From Candidatus Methylomirabilota bacterium (GTDB lineage Bacteria > Methylomirabilota > Methylomirabilia > Methylomirabilales > JACPAU01), in the NCBI GenBank assembly GCA_016180705.1, contig JACPAU010000179.1, positions 1-6,634 on the forward strand: a stretch of 6,634 nucleotides of DNA. The letters are read 5' to 3'. The notes beneath the pieces are model-generated. The model worked only from the letters and a program-made list of their open reading frames with translations. It did no database searches and was not told where the DNA came from. The position numbers and the translations under genes are program-made. This document shows positions 1 through 5,445 of this stretch, piece by piece; position 1 is the first letter of the stretch; every line of letters begins with the position of its first letter.

Positions 1-32
1 TCGCCGGCGCCGCCCCGGCCCCCGGCCCCGGT

Positions 33-97
33 GGGGAACCCTCCCGTGGTTCCCCCCATCGGCCAGCGGCCGATGGGACCCCCCTCCGCTACGGGGG
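33..97. repeat. Three tandem GC-rich stem-loops in the left intergenic region
   Basis: Seen directly: an 8-bp perfect inverted repeat (GGGGAACC at 33-40, GGTTCCCC at 48-55, 7-nt loop) is followed at once by a 10-bp perfect one (CCCATCGGCC at 55-64, GGCCGATGGG at 68-77, loop AGC). A weaker third one follows (CCCCC at 80-84, GGGGG at 93-97). The first two share only base 55, so both can form if one closing pair is given up. No T-rich tract follows on either strand, so this is not a standard intrinsic terminator. It could be the 3' structure or attenuator of a gene outside the window, or a structured leader. Function is unknown. Confidence 0.5.
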
Positions 98-185
98 CCA
101 GGGGGCGGCATCCGGCGCCACCCGGACTCTGTGTCACACAATGTATGTCGTTTGTATTAGGGACCGATCCCCGCGGAAATGGCGA

Positions 186-213
186 CGCCCCCGGGCCGGA
201 CCGGCCGGGGGCG
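186..213 (-). terminator. GC-rich hairpin downstream of the histone gene, possible terminator
   Basis: The arms 186-199 and 201-213 form a stem of about 13 bp with one bulged G, and the hairpin begins 23 nt past the TAG stop of the histone gene (minus strand). In the minus direction it is followed by a poor U tract (TCGCCATTTCC), so termination efficiency is uncertain. The position directly after a short monocistronic gene supports a 3'-end role, either as terminator or as a stabilising hairpin. Confidence 0.45.
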
Positions 214-236
214 CCGGTGACTGCCGCCGATGAGGT

Positions 237-428
237 CTACAGGTCCTGGGGCTTCAGGGTCTTGCGCTTGTTGTCGAGGCAGCGGCGCTCGGCTGCCGCG
301 ATGAGCTCCCGGACCTTGCGGTCCAGGGCCGCGTAGAAGTCGCTGGCGACGTTGCATTTCTTGGCCGCGTCCTTCGTCCGGCTCTTGGAGATGATGAGAT
401 CGCCCCCCTTCCCCGCGCGCTTCGCCAT
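237..428 (-). CDS. Bacterial histone-fold protein (single-fold, about 63 aa)
   Basis: A 63-residue basic protein that probably binds and organises DNA in the nucleoid. A Lys/Arg-rich N-terminus (MAKRAGKGG) precedes a short alpha1 (about residues 14-25), a long central alpha2 (about 27-55, containing DFYAALDRKVRELI) and a C-terminal RKTLKPQDL. That ending matches the loop 2/alpha3 signature of histones, as in the RKTIKAEDI of archaeal histones, and it stops right after the Asp. This short alpha3 is typical of the bacterial histones known from Bdellovibrio and many uncultured phyla. The ATG at 428 was chosen because AGGAGG lies 8 nt upstream (437-442). The frame stays open further upstream, but that stretch looks like leader sequence and contains the promoter. 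The gene appears monocistronic, with a hairpin 23 nt past the stop. Two cysteines (C25, C50) are unusual for so small a protein. The family call rests on motif recognition, not on a search. Confidence 0.82.
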   Translation of the reverse strand: MAKRAGKGGDLIISKSRTKDAAKKCNVASDFYAALDRKVRELIAAAERRCLDNKRKTLKPQDL

Positions 429-436
429 CCGGTATC

Positions 437-442
437 CCTCCT
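437..442 (-). promoter_or_regulatory. Strong Shine-Dalgarno of the histone gene
   Basis: On the minus strand AGGAGG sits 8 nt before the ATG at 428. It fixes the start of the 63-residue product inside a longer open frame and suggests strong translation, as expected for an abundant chromatin protein. Confidence 0.75.
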
Positions 443-477
443 CTGGTGTGATGGGGTGTGGACCGCCAGGCCGCCCC

Positions 478-507
478 TGTATACTCCACGTCACTTCCGC
501 TTGTAAA
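478..507 (-). promoter_or_regulatory. Sigma70-type promoter for the histone gene
   Basis: On the minus strand, TTTACA (502-507, 5/6 to the -35 consensus) is separated by 18 nt from TATACA (478-483, 4/6 to the -10 consensus). The predicted start of transcription is near 471, giving a leader of about 43 nt that includes the AGGAGG site. The same GCTTTACA word occurs in the promoter at 3505-3534. The promoter stands back to back with the plus-strand promoter at 522-550. Confidence 0.55.
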
Positions 508-521
508 GCCCCTGACGCGCC

Positions 522-550
522 TTGCGTCGGTGGGCCGGCTCCGCTAGACT
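522..550 (+). promoter_or_regulatory. Sigma70-type promoter for the 571 gene
   Basis: TTGCGT (522-527) is followed after 17 nt by TAGACT (545-550), the latter within the word CGCTAGACT that recurs on the minus strand before the gene at 3497. The predicted transcription start is near 557, about 14 nt before the ATG at 571. The leader is short but includes the GTGAGG at 561-566. It is divergent from the histone promoter, with 14 nt between the two -35 boxes. Confidence 0.45.
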
Positions 551-570
551 GAAGGCCCTCGTGAGGCGCG

Positions 571-1044
571 ATGGGCAAGACTTCCCTCTATCCCCAGTTC
601 CGCTTCCGCCACTACCGGGCGGTCGGCTGGGTGTTGGCCGACGGGCCCCTGAGCGGCGCCTACACGGCCGTCGTGACCCAGGACGGCTGCCCGGGCTGCC
701 TGGTCTGCCAGCGGACGACCGAGTGGTTCATGGAGTTCGCTCGCCTGGCCCGGTGCCTCCTCGGGATCAACCTGCGGGACTGCCTGCACTGGGGACACCT
801 GCACGACAACCCGCAGCCCCTCATCGTGCCGGCCTCGAACCTCCAGGCCTGCAACCAGGCGACCCTCGCCCGGCTCCGGGAGGCCTACTACGCCCTCGGG
901 GAGGCGGAGCGCCCGGCGCTGACCGAGGTCTGGGAGCAGGATCGCTCCCGGTCCCAGGACGGTCGCTTCGAGGACCGCCTCGCGATCCTGGCCCGGATGG
1001 TGGAGTTGTGGGAAGACGGGCAGTACATCGGATGGCCGAGCTAG
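571..1044 (+). CDS. Cys/His-rich protein of unknown function, upstream of a radical SAM gene
   Basis: I do not recognise the family of this 157-residue protein. It is predicted soluble, with no signal peptide or membrane segment. An N-terminal part of about 35 residues rich in aromatic residues and Arg precedes a cysteine cluster, C40-P-G-C43-L-V-C46 (CX2CX2C). Further cysteines are C62, C71 and C94, and C71-L-H-W-G-H-L-H adds three histidines. The second half (about 95-150) is charged and probably helical. The Cys/His content suggests a metal or Fe-S site, but that is inference. The ATG at 571 follows a modest GTGAGG (561-566). The frame uses G/C-ending codons and has a natural residue mix including many Trp and Tyr, unlike the competing frames across the same stretch. 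The next gene starts 52 nt downstream on the same strand, so the two may be co-transcribed and work together. Confidence 0.68.
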   Translation: MGKTSLYPQFRFRHYRAVGWVLADGPLSGAYTAVVTQDGCPGCLVCQRTTEWFMEFARLARCLLGINLRDCLHWGHLHDNPQPLIVPASNLQACNQATLARLREAYYALGEAERPALTEVWEQDRSRSQDGRFEDRLAILARMVELWEDGQYIGWPS

Positions 1045-1049
1045 CCACC

Positions 1050-1080
1050 CCGGCGCCGCCCGCCCCGGGCGGGGCGCCGG
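1050..1080 (+). repeat. Intercistronic GC hairpin
   Basis: CCGGCGCC (1050-1057) pairs perfectly with GGCGCCGG (1073-1080). After a 2-nt bulge, four more pairs (1060-1063 with 1069-1072) can form around a 5-nt loop. It lies in the 52-nt gap between the stop of the 571 gene and the GTG of the radical SAM gene, and ends 7 nt before that gene's ribosome binding site. There is no T tract, so it is more likely an mRNA-stability or partial attenuation element than a full terminator. Confidence 0.45.
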
Positions 1081-1096
1081 CGGGTCCGGAGGTCCC

Positions 1097-2404
1097 GTGA
1101 TCCGCGGTGCCGAGGCGCCGGCGCGGTTGGCGGAGGTGGAGGCGCTCGTCCGGCGGTTCCCCGATCTGCCGCCGGAGGCGATCGTGAAGGAGGACCTCCT
1201 CCGGACGGGGATCGCCTTCAGCGAGGACGCCCTCCGCGTCGCCGCCGGCTTCAAGCCCAAGGCCTACTTCATCTTCTCCTTCGATCTCATCCCGATCGCC
1301 CAGATGCAGCAGGACGAGCACCTGCGGGCGCCCGAGGAGATCGCCCTCGAGGGGGGCCCGTGGCGCTTCCGGCGGGTCATCGTCTCCGTCCGGGTCAACC
1401 CCTCCTCCCCCTACCGGGTCGAGGTGCGGGACGGCCGGCCCACCTTGACGCTGGAGGGGAGTGCGCTCGCCGGCGTGACCTACCAGCGGGCCCCGGTCTA
1501 CTACGCGCGGACGGCGGTCAACGGGAAGCCCTTCCACGAGATCGCTCCGACGATCGAGTGGGGGTATCTGATCTACCTGACGGTCTTCCGCCTCTGCCAG
1601 TACTTCGGGAAGCATGAGGAGTGCCAGTTCTGCGACATCAATGAAAACTACCGGCAGCAGGTGAAGGCCGGGCGGCCCTACACCCAGGTGAAGACGGTGG
1701 GGGAGGTCCTGGAGGCCCTGGAGGTCATCGCCGCCACCGACACGGCGAGCCGGGCGTATACCGTCACGGGGGGGAGCATCACCTCGAGCCTGCAGGGGAA
1801 GGCCGAGGTGGACTTCTACGCCCAGTACCCGGCGGCCATCGAGGCGAAGTTCCCTGGCCGCTGGATCAGCAAGGTGGTCGTCCAGGCCCTCCCGAAGGAC
1901 CAGCTCCGGCAGTTCAAGGACGCCGGCGTCCGGATCTACCACCCCAACTACGAGGTCTGGGACCGGCGCCTCTTCGAGGTCATCTGCCCGGGGAAGGCGC
2001 GCTACATCGGCCGGGACGAGTGGATCCGGCGGGTCCTGGACGCCGCGACGGTCTTTGGGCCGGACAAGGTCATCCCCAACTTCGTCGCCGGCATCGAGAT
2101 GTCCAGGCCCCACGGCTTCGCGACCGTGGAGGAGGCGATCGCCTCCACCGCCGAGGGCCTGGAGTTCTTCATGTCCCAGGGAGTCTGCCCCCGGTTCACC
2201 ACGTGGTGCCCGGAGCCCCTCTCACTCCTGGGGAGCACCCAGGGCGGGGCGCCGCTGGAGTACCATGCCCGCCTCCTGCAGGTCTGGCGGGACACCCACG
2301 CCCGGCACCGCCTTCCCGTCCCGCCCGGGTACGGGCCGCCCGGCGTCGGCCAGGCCGTCTTCTCGGTCAGCGCTTTCATGGATGTGATCCGCCCGACGGC
2401 TTGA
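1097..2404 (+). CDS. Radical SAM protein with a CX8CX2C cluster motif and a long N-terminal domain
   Basis: A 435-residue radical SAM enzyme of a subfamily I cannot name. The cluster-binding cysteines are C167, C176 and C179 (CQYFGKHEECQFC), a CX8CX2C spacing instead of the usual CX3CX2C; they should bind a 4Fe-4S cluster that cleaves S-adenosylmethionine. Consistent with the fold, TVTGGSI (222-228) sits where the SAM-binding GGE-type motif is expected. YHPNYEVWD (281-289) and VIPNFVAGIE (325-334) match later barrel strands of BioB/HydE-like members. A preceding domain of about 165 residues contains a beta-rich stretch (90-140). Other cysteines are C297, C364 and C371. The GTG start follows GGAGGT (1088-1093) at short spacing, with no better start nearby. 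The substrate is unknown. The neighbours are the Cys-rich protein upstream, probably co-transcribed, and a convergent radical SAM gene 75 nt past the stop. Confidence 0.8.
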   Translation: MIRGAEAPARLAEVEALVRRFPDLPPEAIVKEDLLRTGIAFSEDALRVAAGFKPKAYFIFSFDLIPIAQMQQDEHLRAPEEIALEGGPWRFRRVIVSVRVNPSSPYRVEVRDGRPTLTLEGSALAGVTYQRAPVYYARTAVNGKPFHEIAPTIEWGYLIYLTVFRLCQYFGKHEECQFCDINENYRQQVKAGRPYTQVKTVGEVLEALEVIAATDTASRAYTVTGGSITSSLQGKAEVDFYAQYPAAIEAKFPGRWISKVVVQALPKDQLRQFKDAGVRIYHPNYEVWDRRLFEVICPGKARYIGRDEWIRRVLDAATVFGPDKVIPNFVAGIEMSRPHGFATVEEAIASTAEGLEFFMSQGVCPRFTTWCPEPLSLLGSTQGGAPLEYHARLLQVWRDTHARHRLPVPPGYGPPGVGQAVFSVSAFMDVIRPTA

Positions 2405-2479
2405 CGGCCGGCGGGCGCGGCGATGTGACGGCTTGGCCGACGAGTCCTCGGGCGGCGGAGGCCGCGGGGGAGGGTGGGC

Positions 2480-3497
2480 CTAGCGGTCGGGGCTGCCGGC
2501 GGGGGCGATCGCGAGCGGGGCGGGGGCGAGCCCGCCCTCCCAGGTGAAGGGGGCGGCGGAGGCGAAGTCGGGGCGGCCCACGTCGGGGGCGGCGAACTCC
2601 TGGGTCCAGCCGTTCTCGAAGCCGAACTCCTCCAGCCAGTCCAGAACCTCCGCATACTCCCGGGCCCGGATCTTCCGGCTGATGAGATCCTTCCGGTCGG
2701 CCTTATTCGTGGGGTAGTACTGCGCCATGATGCTGAGGGACACGGCCGGCGAGAGTTCCTCGGCGATGAAGCGGAGGCACTCGCGGCTCCCCGCGACGCC
2801 GTTGGGGAGGATGAGGTGGCGGGGCGAGGCCCGCCTCGTCCACGACCAGGTCACAGCCCATCTGCCGGTACATCTCCTTCAGGGCCGCCCGGCTGGCCTC
2901 GACGTAGTTGCCAGCCACGGAATACTCCTTCGCCATCGCGTTGTCGCTGTACTTCAGGTCCGGGAGGTAGATGTCCACGATGCCGTCCAGGAGTCGGAGG
3001 ACCGGCACGCTATCGTAGGCGTTCGTGTTGTAGACGAGTGGGAGCCGGAGGCCCCGCCGGACGGCCACGGCGAGGGCGGCCACGATCTGGGGGACGAAGT
3101 GCGTGGGGGAGACCAGGTTGACGTTGTGGCACCCCTGCTCCTGGAGGGCCAGCATGGCGCCGGCGAGGACCTCCACGGAGACGGCGTTGCGGCGCTGCCC
3201 CTTCCAGTCCTGGCTGATCTGCCAGTTCTGGCAGTAGGCGCAGCGCATGTTGCAGTTGCCGAAGAAGATGTTGCCGGCGCCCCGGGTGCCGGTGAGGCAC
3301 GGCTCCTCCCCGAAGTGGGGGACGATGGCGCTCACGACCGCCTCCGCGCCGCTCCAGCAAAACCCCACCTCCCCCCGGAGGCGGTTGACCCCGCAGTCCT
3401 TCGGACAGATGTCGCACGCCTCGAGCATCCGGACCAGGCGCGCGGCGCGCCGGGTGAGTTCGCCGCTCTCCGCGAGGGCCAGGTAGGACGGGAGCAT
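2480..3497 (-). pseudogene. PflA-like radical SAM protein (COG1313 type), frameshifted
   Basis: The N-terminal frame (3497 to about 2823) has the family hallmarks. These are a cysteine-rich head, C28-X2-C31-X3-C35 with C47 (CDICPKDCGV, GEVGFC), then GNIFFGNCNMRCAYCQNW with the canonical CX3CX2C cluster (C82, C86, C89), then NLVSPTHF, VYNTNAYD and DIYLPDLKY. The frame reaches DLVVDEAGLA and then becomes unrelated sequence. The correct continuation, RHLILPNGVAGSRECL through SIMAQYYPTNKADRKD, is in another frame and runs to the stop at 2480. In relatives, as I recall them, GLA is followed by about six residues of the type KRGLIV before RHL. Here one base (2822) stands in their place, so about 17 nt seem to be missing. 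No internal start rescues the second half. It is a pseudogene, a strain-level deletion or an assembly error. The exact reaction of the family is uncertain; members resemble glycyl-radical-enzyme activases. The ATG at 3497 has no ribosome binding site but an unusually close promoter. Confidence 0.8.
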
Positions 3498-3504
3498 GGC
3501 CGGG

Positions 3505-3534
3505 AGTCTAGCGCGGCGGCGCGGGCCCTGTAAA
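3505..3534 (-). promoter_or_regulatory. Promoter giving a leaderless mRNA for the COG1313-type gene
   Basis: On the minus strand, TTTACA (3529-3534) is separated by 18 nt from TAGACT (3505-3510). Only 7 nt lie between the -10 box and the ATG at 3497, so transcription should begin at or within a base or two of the start codon. This agrees with the absence of any Shine-Dalgarno sequence. The -35 word GCTTTACA matches the histone promoter and the -10 word CGCTAGACT matches the promoter at 522-550. Confidence 0.5.
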
Positions 3535-3578
3535 GCGGCTGGGGGGCTCCCGCTGAGCGCACCCGAAGTGGGCCGGGG

Positions 3579-4505
3579 CTAGCGGGCGAGCCGCCGGACG
3601 AGTGCGGCAGCGGCGCGTCCGGCTCGGCGGACGGTCCGGGGCATGAGGCGCTGGCGCCGCAGAAATCGGGCGACGGCGGCGTTGACCTGCTCGGGCCGCT
3701 CGAGGGGGAGCATGTGGCCCGCTCCCGGGACCAGGACGACGCGGGCGTCCGGGAGCCCCTCCCGGAGCCAGGTAGCGTAGCGCGGCGGGGTAATGTGGTC
3801 CTCGGTCCCGCAGAGGATGAGGGCCGGGCACGTGAGCCGCGCGAGGCCGGCCCGGGCATCGAACGCTTTGGCGGCCCCGATATCGGCCCGGATAATCTCC
3901 GGGGGGCATCCCGCCACCGCGGCCCGGGCGAGGGCCAGCGCCTGGGGGCTCACGTCTTCCCCCAGGAAGAGGTCCCGGAACTTTCCGGGGGCCACGGCCA
4001 TGGGGAGGAGGAACAGATTGGGGGTCGCGGCGAGGGCCGGGAAGTGGGCGCCGGTCGCGATCAAGATGAGGCCCCGGACGCGCTTGGGGTATCGGAGGGC
4101 CAGTTCGAGCGCGACGGCCCCCCCGAGGGAGTGCCCGGCCACGAAGAAGCGGTCGCGGACGAGACGGCCCATCGTGTCCGCCACCGCTGTCGCGTAGGCA
4201 GGGACGGACGGGGAGGCGATCGATTTCGAGAGGCCGTGGCCGGGCAGGTCCACCGCGACGGGGCGTGCAGCCTCGCGTAGGCCCTGCAACTGGAAATGCC
4301 AGGAGGCCGCGTTGCTGCCGGTCCCGTGGATGAGGAGGAGCACGGGACCCCTGGCGTGCGGGGAGGGCGCCTCGAGGTAGTGCAGGCGGGCCGCGGCCGC
4401 CTCTACGAAGTGCGAGGCGGGACGAAGGGCCGGGTCCGTCCCTGCAGACTCTCGGTCCGCCGGCGCGGCTTGGGATCTCGAGGCAAACGCGACTGAGCGG
4501 TCCAC
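3579..4505 (-). CDS. Alpha/beta hydrolase fold protein
   Basis: A cytoplasmic serine hydrolase of the alpha/beta fold, with no signal peptide evident. Counting from the GTG at 4505 (308 aa), the oxyanion-hole motif LLLIHGTGSNAASW begins near residue 56. DLPGHGLS follows near 86, the nucleophile elbow GHSLGG has Ser near 126, GTED carries the catalytic Asp near 236, and GAGHMLPLERPEQV carries the catalytic His near 264. All three catalytic residues are therefore in place, and length and motif order fit lactonase, esterase or C-C hydrolase relatives; the substrate cannot be told. The C-terminal tail is Arg/Ala rich. The start is uncertain: GTG at 4505 is the last possible start before the conserved core, an in-frame ATG at 4598 would add 31 residues, and neither has a good ribosome binding site. 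Codons before about 4400 use more A/T third bases than the core. The gene lies 81 nt upstream of the COG1313-type gene on the same strand. Confidence 0.85.
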   Translation of the reverse strand: MDRSVAFASRSQAAPADRESAGTDPALRPASHFVEAAAARLHYLEAPSPHARGPVLLLIHGTGSNAASWHFQLQGLREAARPVAVDLPGHGLSKSIASPSVPAYATAVADTMGRLVRDRFFVAGHSLGGAVALELALRYPKRVRGLILIATGAHFPALAATPNLFLLPMAVAPGKFRDLFLGEDVSPQALALARAAVAGCPPEIIRADIGAAKAFDARAGLARLTCPALILCGTEDHITPPRYATWLREGLPDARVVLVPGAGHMLPLERPEQVNAAVARFLRRQRLMPRTVRRAGRAAAALVRRLAR

Positions 4506-4720
4506 GGCGGCGGACCCAGAGCAAGTTTCATACCGGCCGCAGGAGGCGGCAGCCTCGACGCTCAGGCCCTGCCAATTTCGGTTGCGCACGGCCACCATCC
4601 TGTGTATGGTGCAACGTTTGAAGGCGCCTGCGGCGTGCGGAAGCCGCGTGCGCGGTGGTACAGATCCTGCAACCCAACACGGGACCCCAGGCACCACACC
4701 GATTCTCGGAGGAGGCGGGG
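4506..4720. promoter_or_regulatory. Divergent intergenic region with an inverted repeat
   Basis: This 215-nt gap separates the minus-strand hydrolase from the plus-strand hydratase and must hold the promoters of both. It includes AT-richer patches unlike the coding flanks. CACCAT (4593-4598) and ATGGTG (4606-4611) form an inverted repeat with 7-nt spacing that could be a regulator site. It overlaps a weak plus-strand promoter match (TTGCGC at 4582-4587, 17 nt, TATGGT at 4605-4610). If the hydrolase really starts at the ATG at 4598, part of this region is coding. Confidence 0.3.
4708..4715 (+). promoter_or_regulatory. Shine-Dalgarno fixing the MaoC-type gene start
   Basis: GGAGGAGG lies 5 nt before the ATG at 4721. 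It favours this start over the in-frame ATG at 4655, which has no such site. Confidence 0.75.
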
Positions 4721-5347
4721 ATGCGGGAGCTGATTCAGGCGTGGACTACCTGGACCTTGGCCCCCCTCAAGGGTTGCCAGGGTTTCTGGGAAGACCTCTG
4801 GCGCCTGCAGGCGGAGCAGGGCCAGGCCCTCGGCCGCTTCCTGGGCAGCGTCACGGGACTCCCGGGGTTCGGCCCCGGGAGCGCGACGCGGAGGCCGCGG
4901 CATGCCGACCTCTCCGTCGGCAAGCGGGTCGAGCACACGAAGACCCTCACCGACGCCGGGACCCTCTTCTTCGGATTCCTCTCCCTCGACTTCAACCCGC
5001 TGCACTTCAATGAAGCCCTGGCGGGCCGGACGCGGTTTGGCGGCCGGATCGCGCACGGCTTCCATACCGCGAGCATGTTCTCCGGCGTGCTGGCGGAACT
5101 CTGCCCCTGGTGCGTGTACCTGCGTCAGGAGATGGAGTTCACGGCCCCCGTCCGCGCCGGGGATCGGATCACGGCCATCGGGACCATCGAGGCCATCGAC
5201 GCCAAGGGGCTCGTGACCGTGGCGCTCGAATGCCGGAGCCAGCGGGAGGAGACGGTCGTACGGGGGCGGGCCACCCTCAAGAAGCTCAAGGAAGTCTACG
5301 ACGGGGGGGCGGTTCCGGCATCGCCCGCGCGCGCCGCCGCGGGGTAG
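4721..5347 (+). CDS. MaoC-type (R)-specific enoyl-CoA hydratase with an N-terminal helical extension
   Basis: A 208-residue protein whose residues 64-190 form a hot-dog-fold MaoC/PhaJ domain. This type of enzyme hydrates trans-2-enoyl-CoA to (R)-3-hydroxyacyl-CoA, or does the reverse. The catalytic signature is intact: D90-F-N92-P-L-H95-F-N, then RTRFGGRIAHG (103-113), which corresponds to the hydratase-2 motif with catalytic Asp and His. EFTAPVRAGD (139-148) is the next conserved strand. Residues 1-45 are extra relative to PhaJ proteins of about 135-160 residues. They are rich in Trp, Leu and Gln (WTTWTLAP, FWEDLWRLQ), look amphipathic and resemble the helical segments of phasins, proteins that coat polyhydroxyalkanoate granules. 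A Pro/Gly/Arg linker joins the two parts. Such enzymes can feed PHA synthesis or fatty acid metabolism; the choice is open. The ATG at 4721 is backed by GGAGGAGG. The small secreted-protein gene follows after 98 nt. Confidence 0.85.
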   Translation: MRELIQAWTTWTLAPLKGCQGFWEDLWRLQAEQGQALGRFLGSVTGLPGFGPGSATRRPRHADLSVGKRVEHTKTLTDAGTLFFGFLSLDFNPLHFNEALAGRTRFGGRIAHGFHTASMFSGVLAELCPWCVYLRQEMEFTAPVRAGDRITAIGTIEAIDAKGLVTVALECRSQREETVVRGRATLKKLKEVYDGGAVPASPARAAAG

Positions 5348-5403
5348 GGCGGGGCTCGGAACGCCTTCAACGGGTGGCGGGGGGCCGGGTCTAAGGGGGC
5401 AGG

Positions 5404-5421
5404 GCCGGGAAGGACCCCGGC
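5404..5421 (+). repeat. Short hairpin in the leader of the small exported protein
   Basis: GCCGGG (5404-5409) and CCCGGC (5416-5421) form a 6-bp stem with a 6-nt loop, ending 13 nt before the GGAGGTGG ribosome binding site. No T tract follows. It may affect mRNA stability or be incidental in GC-rich DNA. Confidence 0.3.
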
Positions 5422-5445
5422 TCCGAAGAGACCCGGAGGTGGTAG

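Noticed and set aside
1..111. A possible minus-strand gene leaving the window at the left, starting near the CAT at 109-111
   Set aside because: The frame is open but its translation is Pro/Gly/Arg/His low complexity, it covers the perfect hairpins, and no ribosome binding site precedes it.
31..336. A plus-strand frame of about 100 codons at the left end
   Set aside because: It runs antisense into the histone gene, crosses the hairpins and is Pro/Gly/Arg rich. It has no ribosome binding site.
522..1100. A plus-strand frame overlapping the 571 gene with an upstream ATG
   Set aside because: Its translation is Pro/Gly/Arg repetitive, whereas the 571 frame has a balanced residue mix and a plausible ribosome binding site.
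821..2113. A 430-codon open frame on the minus strand across the radical SAM gene
   Set aside because: It lies antisense to a clearly recognisable radical SAM protein, its translation is low-complexity Asp/Leu/Gly/Pro/Arg, and it has no domain motif. Long antisense frames are expected at this GC content.
2405..2479. A possible bidirectional terminator between the two convergent radical SAM genes
   Set aside because: Only short GC pairings (for example GCGGC/GCCGC near 2452-2465) and no T tract on either strand were found.
3508..4524. A second minus-strand frame over the alpha/beta hydrolase
   Set aside because: The competing frame contains the complete Ser-Asp-His triad and fold motifs; this one is Pro/Arg/Gly-rich shadow sequence.
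4655..4720. Upstream in-frame ATG at 4655 as the start of the MaoC-type gene
   Set aside because: No Shine-Dalgarno precedes it, whereas the ATG at 4721 has GGAGGAGG at 5-nt spacing; the added 22 residues look like untranslated leader.
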